Shown: positions 49,906 to 58,279 of the stretch, piece after piece
Layout: each line of letters opens with the position of its first letter
Position numbering within the stretch: position 1 is the stretch's first letter
Source of the DNA: an uncultured Prevotellaceae bacterium
GTDB lineage: Bacteria; Bacteroidota; Bacteroidia; Bacteroidales; Muribaculaceae
Assembly: GCA_900317325.1 (NCBI GenBank)
Contig: ONGE01000014.1
Coordinates: 43,896 to 107,895 of the forward strand
DNA: 64,000 bases
Reading direction: 5' to 3'
Made by a program: the position numbers and the translations under genes
The notes under the pieces: model-generated
Seen by the model: only the letters and a program-made list of their open reading frames with translations
The model's database searches: none
Told to the model about the DNA's origin: nothing

Positions 49906-50110
49906 GCACATTAATTCCGGCAAATTTAACGATTACTCGCCAATAACCAAGTTATTCCGCAATGATTCACAAGTTACGGCAAGTTATCAATGTCACGCGC
50001 GCATCATTCCACTACTTTGCGCCTGAAAAGTGGCAACAGCCATCATCAATCAAGGCAACCGAAAACGAATCAATGTATAACATATAATAAAGATAATAAA
50101 GTAAAGTACT

Positions 50111-51244
50111 ATGAGCAACATCTGCAAGACCGTGACACTCCGCACACGGAAGATCAAAGGCGGAGAACAGTTGTCCTTCTATTTGGACTATTACCCCGGC
50201 TACAGGGACGAGAGCACAATGAAGGTCATGCGCCATGAATCCCTCGGCATCTACATCTACGCCAAGCCTAAGAATCAGAGAGAAAGGGATTATAACGACC
50301 GCATGCGCGAGAAAGCCGAGGCTTTGCGCTGCCGCCGCTTCGAGTCCATCGTCAACGAACGCTATGACTTCTTTGACAAGGAGAAGATGAAGGGCGACTT
50401 TCTTGCTTACTTCAAGATGAAGGCCGATAAGAAAAACTGCAAGTGGCAGCATGTCTATAAACATTTCAACCGATTCTGCATCGGCAAATGCACATTTGAG
50501 GAAATCAATGTCGATCTGTGCAACAGATTCCGTGAGTACCTGATGACCGCCCCGCAGACCATCCACACAGAACACAGGCTGCACATCAATTCCATCGCAG
50601 GCTATTGGTCAACATTCAGGGCAGTCCTTCATACCGCCTACAGGGAACACAAGATTATGGAAAACCCTAACGGCTTCTTGGAACGAATTGATACCATCCC
50701 GACAGTCAAGGAACACTTGTCACGACAGGAACTTGTCAGGCTGGCGAACACTCCATGCGAATACCCTGTATTAAAGAAAGCCTTCCTTTTCGCCTGTCTT
50801 ACTGGACTGAGGAAAAGCGACATCAAGCAGCTCGAATGGACACACATACAGCCATATGGTGACGGCGGCATGTATGTCACCCTACGGATGCAGAAGACCA
50901 AGGAACTGGTGAACAACCCCATCAGTGACGAGGCATTGGAACTGATTGGCGGCAGCGGAACAGGCAAGGTCTTTGAGGGTTTCACCGACAAGATGACGCA
51001 GACACCGCTGAAGAACTGGCTGAAAGCGGCCGGCATCACGAAAAAGATCTCGTTCCATTGCAGTCGTCACACTTTCGGCTCATTACAGGTGGATGCAGGC
51101 ACAAGTGTCTATACCGTCCAGCACATGCTGGGTCACAAGAATGTCTCGACCACGCAGATCTATGCGACCATGGCAGACGATTCCAAGCGCGAGTCCGTCA
51201 ACCGCATCACGCTAAAGCCGTTCAAAGGATGCCGATTGTGCTGA
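50111..51244 (+). CDS. int: Tyrosine recombinase/integrase of the element
   Basis: A 377-residue site-specific recombinase. An Arm/SAM-like N-terminal region (about 1-195) precedes the catalytic domain with Arg234 (TGLRKSD), a Lys in MQKTKE near 261, His316-x-x-Arg319 (HCSRHTF), His342 (GHKNVSTT) and the nucleophile Tyr351. All catalytic residues are intact, so the element could still integrate or excise. The layout is typical of Bacteroidetes integrases of NBU/CTn-related elements. The att site is not identified here. Confidence 0.95.
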   Translation: MSNICKTVTLRTRKIKGGEQLSFYLDYYPGYRDESTMKVMRHESLGIYIYAKPKNQRERDYNDRMREKAEALRCRRFESIVNERYDFFDKEKMKGDFLAYFKMKADKKNCKWQHVYKHFNRFCIGKCTFEEINVDLCNRFREYLMTAPQTIHTEHRLHINSIAGYWSTFRAVLHTAYREHKIMENPNGFLERIDTIPTVKEHLSRQELVRLANTPCEYPVLKKAFLFACLTGLRKSDIKQLEWTHIQPYGDGGMYVTLRMQKTKELVNNPISDEALELIGGSGTGKVFEGFTDKMTQTPLKNWLKAAGITKKISFHCSRHTFGSLQVDAGTSVYTVQHMLGHKNVSTTQIYATMADDSKRESVNRITLKPFKGCRLC

Positions 51245-51383
51245 TCACAAATTCAGCCTACCCAGCAGTACAAGTTGTTGAACAGCATACGGATTGGGCA
51301 AGCCAGAATCTGTTGTGTGATAAGCGTGAATAATTTGGAAGTAATTTTTGTTCCAAAATGTTTCCATCTTTATAAAAAACAAC

Positions 51384-51600
51384 TACCTTTGTAGGTGGTA
51401 AGGGTGAGCCTTACTATTACATTTTGACAAAAAGCGTTATGCACGCCTTGTAATTGGAAATGTGAGAAACTTTCAGTAGGCAAGGGAGGCATAATGGTTC
51501 ATGCTTATAGCGTGGACTGTTATAGCTATATCTTCCTACAAAGGTAATTCTCACAACCTCCAATTAAAGATGTGGCTAATCAGTTCCACGCTTTATGACA
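51384..51600 (+). ncRNA. Candidate structured RNA downstream of the integrase
   Basis: A -7 box TACCTTTG (51384-51391) is followed at once by a perfect hairpin GTAAGG-GTGAG-CCTTAC (51398-51414). Two longer-range pairs then enclose the middle: AATTGGAAATGTGAGAA (51452-51468) with TTCTCACAACCTCCAATT (51548-51565), and AGCGTGGACTG (near 51509) with CAGTTCCACGCT (near 51580). The pairs interleave, so they cannot all be nested. There is no good reading frame. It could be a small RNA, a leader of the 51641 gene or a recombination site. No known family was recognised. Confidence 0.4.
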
Positions 51601-51640
51601 TTTTATACCCTTATGGAACTGGAGGGTAAAGAATGAAAAT

Positions 51641-52210
51641 ATGAAAAAGTTATTAGTTCTTTCTTTTTTAGTATTGTTTTCTGCTTTGATCTCCGGAGCA
51701 AAAGAAAAAATCCTTTTAGATTATACCGAGGATGGCATTCGAACAGTTCAAACTGATTTTACAAAATCAGATTATTTGTTCTATGCCGTAAGGGCAAACA
51801 AAAGTAATTCAGATGTATCATGGGCAATTGTTCTCAGAATGACAACATTTGATGTTCCTATTACTGGGGTTGAAAAAGGTGCTCCTCTTTTAATCAGATT
51901 GGGAAATGATGAGGTTCTTGAACTTAATTGCGCCGCAAAGGCAAGTGATGATGTTGGTGAAGCCGCGTCATATAATTGGAGATATGACATATATCCTACT
52001 TTTTATATTTCTAAAACGGATTTGGATAAAATTGCCCAATATGGCATAAAAAAAGTCCGCATTCAGCTAATAGATAAAGACGAAATGCAATCTGAATGGA
52101 ATTTTACCAAACAAAAAGACATAGATAAGATTAGTCGAAATTTCATGGATAAGATTGAAGTTGTTGAGGCTTTGATATCAAAAAGTAATGATATAAGGGA
52201 AGACTTCTGA
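51641..52210 (+). CDS. Secreted hypothetical protein, AT-rich
   Basis: A 189-residue exported protein (signal peptide MKKLLVLSFLVLFSALISGA) with no recognised family. After the leader it has a short beta-rich domain (ILLDYTEDGIRTVQTDF, WAIVLRMTTFDVPI) and a helical C-terminal end. Its low GC differs from the integrase before it, and no partner gene is evident. It may be cargo or part of an older insertion. Confidence 0.65.
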   Translation: MKKLLVLSFLVLFSALISGAKEKILLDYTEDGIRTVQTDFTKSDYLFYAVRANKSNSDVSWAIVLRMTTFDVPITGVEKGAPLLIRLGNDEVLELNCAAKASDDVGEAASYNWRYDIYPTFYISKTDLDKIAQYGIKKVRIQLIDKDEMQSEWNFTKQKDIDKISRNFMDKIEVVEALISKSNDIREDF

Positions 52211-52305
52211 CTCTGTCTTTTTGGTATAGCTCCATACTTTTGTGGAAACTTAAACCGCAAGATTATGGAGTTAAATTTTAAAAGTGTGTAGAAATTTTTC
52301 CCAAC

Positions 52306-52491
52306 TTGAACGCATCGGCTGCAATCCAGGTGGACAGCGGCAAGATGTTCAAGGAGGACGTGGACATTGTGCAGGTCTTTATTGACGACAAACTGTCCTA
52401 TGTACCTTGGGGCGGTGACAACATCCCCTACAACATCCTCAACCTGATTGAGAGAGATGAATCGTTATCTCGACCAAGTTTGCAGCATTAG
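52306..52491 (+). pseudogene. Fragment resembling a phage portal-type protein
   Basis: About 55 codons of higher-GC sequence open without a natural start: LNASAAIQVDSGKMFKEDV, then VQVFIDDKLSYVPWGGDN and IPYNILNLIERDESLS. The VPWGGDNIPYNIL... stretch recalls portal-type proteins (Y-I/V-PWG-x-DN-x-P). It stops soon after and has no flanking phage genes, so it is called a remnant. The rest of the 52211-52791 gap holds no other recognisable feature. Family identity is uncertain. Confidence 0.35.
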
Positions 52492-52791
52492 TCGCCACGC
52501 AGTGACGGCGTTTTGTCAAACCCTTGCAACATGCGAGATGTTCTACACCTAGGTTTCCTACAGCAGTGGGCTGGAGTAAAACATCAATCAAATATGTACG
52601 TTTCTATATTAATTATATACGAGAGGCGTTGCTTTTCCCTTCATCTTTCCCTGATCATTATCCATATTCCGTTTTTAATAAAAGATGATGGTTCTGTTTG
52701 TACGGATTCTTTTACAATTAAGTCAGTACTATTTTTCATGGATTCAAATTGCATATATTTTTGGCTTATTGTCATCTTATTACCACTAATT

Positions 52792-53706
52792 TTATCTTAG
52801 GGCGAGCATTTTAGCCTTACTTATCTCCCTCGCAGCTTTATTGATGTCAGCTGTCTGCTCCTTGCCATCTGATTCGGCTTTAGTATGCAGTCCAGCCATA
52901 ATAATAGAGCCATCATCTTGATAGCCAAAATATATACGAAGACCACTACCTAATTGACGCAATTCATAGACAGATACGTTTCTTTTTACTTCACACTTCT
53001 TAATTAGGTCATCATCTTTCCTGATAGGGAAGAGCATATCTTTTCTTAATGCAGCTTTGAAACGTTCAAAAGCTATTTGCTGCAATTCTACTGGTGCGTT
53101 GTTCCAATTCTTCTCGAATGAGGGAGTTATTGTTATGCCATGTTTTTCAAATAATCCCTTGAAACGAGTCAATCCATCTGCTCCCTGATTAGCTTTTTCG
53201 AACAACCACCTCTCAATAAATGATATATCTTCCTGTGCATAATAGTTAATAGCACTTATGGTATTTCCACCCTCGTTAAGAATGTCAAGAGTATCATGTT
53301 CTAAGTATTCAGCAAGTGGTATCGAGAGTAAAGGCCAAGACATGCGATGTGCTATCATCAAATTAATAGCATCTTCTCCTTGGAATTTGTAACCTTTTTC
53401 AAGTAATTCTTCCTGATCTTTTTCACTAAGAGCATTTTCATGCGAAGCTATAAGATTCTGTGTGAACAAAAACTGTGCTGCAGTACGCACATCTCGATTG
53501 GCACAAGACTCAATTAGGCGTGATAATGTAATCCCACATATAATGATTGAGTTTGGCGGAACAGCTGTAATGATGGGACGTGTCAGCTTTAAGTCTGGTT
53601 TTTTGGCAAGAAGAGTGGTCATACAAACCATCTGTTCAAATGCAGCCTGTATATCTCTGTCGCTTTTTTGCGGCAATACATCATTTAGAAAAAAAGTTGT
53701 CATCAT
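52792..53706 (-). CDS. Third gene of putative defence operon, RelE/HigB-like C-terminus
   Basis: A 304-residue soluble protein without signal or membrane segments. The first about 200 residues are helical and unrecognised (ICGITLSRLIESCANRDVRTAA; FERFKAALRKDM near 220). The last about 75 residues (VSVYELRQLGSGLRIYFGYQ, GSIIMAGLHTKAESDGKEQT and a final basic helix AAREISKAKML) resemble the fold of RelE/HigB-type toxins (phage Gp49-like). Its start overlaps the ATPase gene by 26 bases, so it is cotranslated with it. An effector role is inferred. Confidence 0.7.
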   Translation of the reverse strand: MMTTFFLNDVLPQKSDRDIQAAFEQMVCMTTLLAKKPDLKLTRPIITAVPPNSIIICGITLSRLIESCANRDVRTAAQFLFTQNLIASHENALSEKDQEELLEKGYKFQGEDAINLMIAHRMSWPLLSIPLAEYLEHDTLDILNEGGNTISAINYYAQEDISFIERWLFEKANQGADGLTRFKGLFEKHGITITPSFEKNWNNAPVELQQIAFERFKAALRKDMLFPIRKDDDLIKKCEVKRNVSVYELRQLGSGLRIYFGYQDDGSIIMAGLHTKAESDGKEQTADINKAAREISKAKMLALR

Positions 53707-54712
53707 TCATGCTCTTAAGTAGCTCACCTGCATTTATACCAAACTGGTCAAACATTCCATTTGGCCACTGACTGAGGCTTCCGTCATCAAACAACTTGGG
53801 AGATTCAACTGTGGTTAGTTTTTCGTTGTCAAGCTCAAACCAATGAGTGCTGACTTTTTGAGCAAAACCATGATGTTGCTTTGCGTATATTCTGATTCCA
53901 TCGAAAAGATGGTCACTATGAGTTTCCACTACCGCCTGTGCGCCCGCTTCTACAGCAAGGCAAATAAGACGCGCAAGTTCTGTTTGACCTTTAGGATGAA
54001 GATGAGCTTCTGGATTCTCCAATAATACAACTGAGCCTTTTTCTATAGTGCTTATGAAAAGAGCTACTATGATTGGGAGTGTATAACTAAGACCGAATCC
54101 TACATTCTTTGCTCTATGACCATTAAATTCCGAATAAGATGAATCACTTGTTTTGATGATATTTGACTTGAATCTCACACCCGGAGAAATGGTACCCAGC
54201 CATGCTTCAAGGTTGAATTCAAATGTTTCGCCTTGTGAATTAGGATGAATAAGAGATTTGTCAAGAATGGTATTCCAATAATGATCTATGCAATTTAAAA
54301 CATTGTCACCTCGATCATCTAATTGATAGTCAGATGCGATGGGTATAGATGTGCGGGGGCCGAAACGATCTGCGGACACATAAATAAGATTTGGGAAACC
54401 TCCTCCAAAAATGCCACCATCCCCTGCAGTATAACTAATTGAATCTGATACATCTATATCGTCTATCTTGTCATAGATGGCTTCTATTTCAAATGGTTCT
54501 TTTGCATAAGTATTCTGCAACTCGTCAATTGTTCCATGCCCCTCAAGTAATGGATTATATCTATTCTGAGCAACATTTCCCAATATGCGCAAAGCCTGGA
54601 TTACTGTACTTTTGCCACTACTATTCAGACCCGTAAGAACTGTGAGTTGTGAAATAGATATGGTCTCGTCCAGAAATGACTTGAAACCACGTAGTGAAAC
54701 TTCCTTTATCAT
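53681..54712 (-). CDS. OLD/DUF3696-type AAA ATPase of putative defence operon
   Basis: A 343-residue ABC/RecF-type ATPase. Walker A is GLNSSGKST (28-36); the late Walker B and D-loop region is VVLLENPEAHLHPKGQ near 233-248, and the H-loop is ETHSDHLF near 268. The LENPEAHLHP run is characteristic of the OLD-like AAA_15/AAA_21 families and of DUF3696-containing ATPases. There is no TOPRIM nuclease domain. It overlaps the DUF262 gene by four bases (ATGA) and the following gene by 26. In such systems the ATPase typically senses phage activity and controls an effector. Confidence 0.85.
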   Translation of the reverse strand: MIKEVSLRGFKSFLDETISISQLTVLTGLNSSGKSTVIQALRILGNVAQNRYNPLLEGHGTIDELQNTYAKEPFEIEAIYDKIDDIDVSDSISYTAGDGGIFGGGFPNLIYVSADRFGPRTSIPIASDYQLDDRGDNVLNCIDHYWNTILDKSLIHPNSQGETFEFNLEAWLGTISPGVRFKSNIIKTSDSSYSEFNGHRAKNVGFGLSYTLPIIVALFISTIEKGSVVLLENPEAHLHPKGQTELARLICLAVEAGAQAVVETHSDHLFDGIRIYAKQHHGFAQKVSTHWFELDNEKLTTVESPKLFDDGSLSQWPNGMFDQFGINAGELLKSMNDDNFFSK

Positions 54713-56136
54713 ACAAAATATTTATTCATTAATTCTTCTAATTTTTCAAATCTCATCTTTACTGACAAGTGCTTCATACTGTCACGTGATATGGCTATTG
54801 TAAAATACGGATCATCAAGCAGCTCACGATACTCTTTCATAAACAGCCCTCTCCTTGAATAGAGCTTATTAAAACTATCTTCACTGATTGTTGGCAGCAA
54901 GACACCCCACGCTTCGAAAAGCGACTTATTAATTGGCCGACGGCGCATATCTCCTGTACTCTTTCGGAAAGCATGTCGCCCAAATAACTTATGTGCACGC
55001 TCCATCGCTAGTAAGAAGGTCTGGCGTATGTCGTCTATATTAACGCTCTCAATATCATCCATATTGACAGTTTTCTGCTTAACACATTTTTTAAGTTCTC
55101 GAGTGTCAAGTTCTGGAAGTGAATTCAGAATAACCATTGTATCAGATAACCATGTATCTATATTGACTGTCCGTCTGTATGTCGAAGGCTTTCTTACCAA
55201 AAATGATAAAAAACGGAGGATAAGCTCACGATCTTCGAGACGTTGTGCATTGATTGAGTCACAGGTAGCTCGTCTAAATGCTTCAGTCTTAGCCAACTCG
55301 TTTAGTAATCTGGTTGAAGGGCCTGTATAAAGAGCATTTCTTATTTCCTGAGAACTTAATGGCATGCCTCCCGTGTTGAGCCGTTTGAAAATATTACGTT
55401 TCACTTCTTCATGAGTGCCAGGATTGATAATAGTGAATGTGAAAACGGTCTCAATGACTCTATTGTAAAGGTGGGTTGGCAATTCATTCATTGTCTTCCC
55501 CTCTAATTTTTTCCAAAACTCCAGTTTAGTAAGTCTAATGCCATTACCTTTTTCAGATAGGTTGTTTTCCTTATCATCAAGATATTTCTTGCCTAAAACA
55601 AAATCCCGGAATGTACTAATGCGCTGAAGCCCATCAACAACTGTCCAGTTTGACTTTTCATCGGAAGAAACATAGAACATAGGAATAGGGATGTTCAAAA
55701 GAAGCGATTCTATTAGTTGAGACTTTCTGTCATCACTCCATACTTCATTACGTTGGAAGTCTGGATTTAGTCGAATACTACCCTGCTCTAAACGACGAAG
55801 GAGTGTCTCCATAGTAACGAGTTTAGTATCTATTGACACCTCCTCAGGGTCAAACGGATCATTCTCATCATCTTCTCCACCTTCCTCATCGTCCTCAATA
55901 CCAGTAAGGCTTTGATTCATTTCATGTCGCAAGAGAACTTCAAGCTTTCTTTTTAATTCATCGAGTTCCTCGTCAAGTTCTCCTGTTCCATCAAAATGGA
56001 TGGAATTATTATCATCGAAGTAAAAGAAGAAAAAACTCTTACCTGTCTCATCTGTCAAGTTGTATTTATTAACATCCAACTTGTTTAACTGCAACGGTTG
56101 CTCTTCACCGTGCTTTATTTTAAATTTTACTGCCAT
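54709..56136 (-). CDS. DUF262 (GmrSD N-terminal-type) protein of putative defence operon
   Basis: A 475-residue protein. A strand-rich N-terminus and an acidic linker (about 80-103, Asp/Glu-rich) precede the DUF262/ParB-like fold: DFQRNEVWSDDRKSQLIESL (126-145) and the nucleotide-hydrolysis motif as DGLQRIST (168-175), where most members have DGQQR. Later runs FKRLNTGGMPLSSQEIRNAL and RELILRFLSF are typical of the family. No HNH/GmrD-like nuclease tail is visible, so it is not a complete type IV restriction enzyme. It is the first gene of the operon, with promoter box at 56165-56158. Confidence 0.88.
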   Translation of the reverse strand: MAVKFKIKHGEEQPLQLNKLDVNKYNLTDETGKSFFFFYFDDNNSIHFDGTGELDEELDELKRKLEVLLRHEMNQSLTGIEDDEEGGEDDENDPFDPEEVSIDTKLVTMETLLRRLEQGSIRLNPDFQRNEVWSDDRKSQLIESLLLNIPIPMFYVSSDEKSNWTVVDGLQRISTFRDFVLGKKYLDDKENNLSEKGNGIRLTKLEFWKKLEGKTMNELPTHLYNRVIETVFTFTIINPGTHEEVKRNIFKRLNTGGMPLSSQEIRNALYTGPSTRLLNELAKTEAFRRATCDSINAQRLEDRELILRFLSFLVRKPSTYRRTVNIDTWLSDTMVILNSLPELDTRELKKCVKQKTVNMDDIESVNIDDIRQTFLLAMERAHKLFGRHAFRKSTGDMRRRPINKSLFEAWGVLLPTISEDSFNKLYSRRGLFMKEYRELLDDPYFTIAISRDSMKHLSVKMRFEKLEELMNKYFV

Positions 56137-56157
56137 TAGTCAAATAGAATTTGGCGT

Positions 56158-56165
56158 CAAAGATA
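56158..56165 (-). promoter_or_regulatory. -7 box of the defence-type operon
   Basis: TATCTTTG on the minus strand, about 22 bases before the ATG at 56136, so the leader is very short. Confidence 0.6.
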
Positions 56166-56779
56166 CGAAAAAAAACGAAAAGCACTCATTTTTATCTTTA
56201 AAACTTTTTTATTACTTACTGTGCTCAATATGGTTTAATAATAAATAGAGACCAATAAAGCATGCGGTAGAAAAAGAAACAAAGTGGCCTGCCATTAGAA
56301 AAACAATGAAGAATTATGAATGCAACGTCGATAATGTAAACATCCTATGTGAGATAAGTTTCACTCTATCAAAGAAATGAAGCCATGGGTATTGACAAGA
56401 GTGATAAAAGGCTAAACAAATACTCAAGATATAATACACCCTAAAGAAAGAGGTACCTGATTCGTGAGACATTTATTTGGGTTAAACATGCCAAGAAGCA
56501 ACAACGAATCTCTCGCTCACATAACTTCGCGATTCCCTCGACTCATCATTTATGACTTCTTTTGAATCAAATCAAATGTTGGTTCTATTTGAGTGGATAA
56601 ATAGAACCAAATGGCCAGATAGTGCGAAAATGAATCGGAAAATCGGGGCAATCGTCAACAATAGACAAGAATCAGAGTAATTTCGCGATACGTTTTAACT
56701 GCATGTGTACTGACGAGAAACTATCGCAAGCATACGGTAACAAATAGATATTTGACAACAATACGAAAAAATCAAGGAG
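56166..56779. other. Gene-free stretch with perfect 12-bp inverted repeat
   Basis: About 600 AT-rich bases without a supported gene. The one clear structure is TTGGTTCTATTT (56579-56590) and AAATAGAACCAA (56599-56610) around an eight-base centre, preceded by short AATCAAATCAAATG repeats. It could be a terminator-less hairpin, an operator or a replication/transfer site. Nothing else is recognised. Confidence 0.5.
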
Positions 56780-57625
56780 ATGAAAACAACTCTGATTCGA
56801 GAGAGTGCAAATACAACGATGCACTTCAAAATGACCTTTAAAGCGACGCTGCATGTTCTTCTTGGCATTGCAGTTCTGTTCATCGCTATCATCCCGGCCA
56901 GGATGGTAAGTGGTATCTTTTCACAAGACACGACCATATTCATTATCTCGTTGACAGGCTTTATTGCCCTGCTGGAATATGTCGTGTGGTGTTTCCTCGA
57001 CGCTCCATCGCGGGTATATGATTCATTCCAATCCTCCAAGGCTGACGGTTTGCTTCAAGACAGTCCTATCGTTGATGTGCCGATAAAGCCGACATTGGCG
57101 AACACAGAGATGGATTCCCAAGAATCAATTGAGAAGATTGTTGAGGCAGCTGAGGAGAACAAAACGGAGAACAATCATCTTGCCCTCTACAGGAAAGGAT
57201 GTGATGATTACTATCAGAATGTGGCTGCACAAAAGAAGGAACAACTTGACATCATCGCCGCCTATCTGCACTACATCATGGCTCCTTTCATCAAGCAGGA
57301 GGAAATGGACAGCTTTTGTAGCGAAATCATGTCTTTCGCCATCAATCCAGACTATCTGCCGAAGCCATGGAAGGGTCTAAAAGGCACGTTGACCAGCTTC
57401 GATGTCCGTCACCTGATATGGAACATTGCCGTAAGATTGGGACTCGGCAAGGGCAAGCCCTATAGCGTGGAAACCTGCATCAATTTCATCCGCACCATGT
57501 TTCCTGACCTGTGTGAAGACCTTGACTCTTCCACATTGAAGAATCTAAGAGTAACATCCACCACTGAAAAGATCCACATTGACGAACCTGGCAATGACGG
57601 CATCTCATTCCATATACCGGAATAA
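56780..57625 (+). CDS. Mobile-element membrane protein of unknown function
   Basis: A 281-residue protein with two membrane segments near the N-terminus (TLHVLLGIAVLFIAIIP and TIFIISLTGFIALLEYVVW). A hydrophilic, partly coiled-coil linker follows, then a conserved-looking C-terminal domain (LTSFDVRHLIWNIAVRLGLG and VETCINFIRTMFPDLCED). The ATG at 56780 follows GGAG immediately, so a start at 56819 is possible. It lies on the same strand as the mobilisation genes and resembles accessory proteins found beside mob genes in Bacteroides elements; no function is known. Confidence 0.75.
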   Translation: MKTTLIRESANTTMHFKMTFKATLHVLLGIAVLFIAIIPARMVSGIFSQDTTIFIISLTGFIALLEYVVWCFLDAPSRVYDSFQSSKADGLLQDSPIVDVPIKPTLANTEMDSQESIEKIVEAAEENKTENNHLALYRKGCDDYYQNVAAQKKEQLDIIAAYLHYIMAPFIKQEEMDSFCSEIMSFAINPDYLPKPWKGLKGTLTSFDVRHLIWNIAVRLGLGKGKPYSVETCINFIRTMFPDLCEDLDSSTLKNLRVTSTTEKIHIDEPGNDGISFHIPE

Positions 57626-57660
57626 TTCAACAAAACCTAGTGCCAAAAAGTACAAAGATT

Positions 57661-57675
57661 CCTTATTTAATAAGG
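57661..57675. repeat. Small palindrome after the 56780 gene
   Basis: CCTTATT-T-AATAAGG, without a T-run. Confidence 0.4.
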
Positions 57676-57873
57676 AGAGTTGGAAAATATGGTCAAATTC
57701 GAATGTTTTCCAACTATTTATCGTTGTCCGTTATAGCCATTATCATGCCATTTGTAATGCCTTTTGAGTCCAATAATCGTCAATGTTCATGTCTTTTCAA
57801 GTTTTAATGAGGTGATTCAGAAGTTACCGTGAGTTTCCATCGGCACGGGTGCGTCATTCCTGTCCTTTGCCGC

Positions 57874-57893
57874 CGGTCTCTAACCAAAGACCG
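57874..57893 (+). promoter_or_regulatory. Hairpin just before the excisionase-type gene
   Basis: CGGTCT and AGACCG arms around CTAACCAA, ending ten bases before ATG 57903. It may affect ribosome access. Confidence 0.45.
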
Positions 57894-57902
57894 TGAAAAA
57901 AC

Positions 57903-58247
57903 ATGGAAAAACAAGAACTTACATTCAACGACCTCCCGCAGGTCGTCGCCCAGCTTCGGGATGAGGTGATGGATAACCAAGTACGTGAAAACCGCCACAA
58001 GCCTATGACGGTGGAGGAAGCGGCTGAGTACACGCGCATCCCTATAGGAACGCTGTACATGAAACTCGGTGACGGGACGATACCGGCAACGAAACCAGGG
58101 AAACGCTACGTCCTCTATCAGGATGAGCTTGACAAGTGGCTGGAAGCGAACCGCAAGAACGCAGTGCCTCTTACTGCCGACGAGAAGAACGAGGCCATCC
58201 TCTCTTCGCACAAGCGGAAGCCGAACAAGGCGGATTGGCACGATTAA
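57903..58247 (+). CDS. Excisionase-type helix-turn-helix protein
   Basis: A 114-residue protein with one HTH_17/excisionase fold at about residues 35-85 (MTVEEAAEYTRIPIGTLYMKL, then IPATKPGKRYVLYQDELDKWL). A charged helix precedes it. This is the standard size and layout of Xis-like directionality factors in Bacteroidetes elements. It starts 33 bases upstream of the 58280 gene and is probably in the same transcript. Confidence 0.88.
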   Translation: MEKQELTFNDLPQVVAQLRDEVMDNQVRENRHKPMTVEEAAEYTRIPIGTLYMKLGDGTIPATKPGKRYVLYQDELDKWLEANRKNAVPLTADEKNEAILSSHKRKPNKADWHD

Positions 58248-58279
58248 CCTTTTTGTTCAACATCTATACAGAAACGATT

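Noticed and set aside
54709-56136. GmrSD type IV restriction enzyme
   Set aside because: Only the DUF262 part is present; no DUF1524/HNH nuclease domain in this or the adjoining genes.
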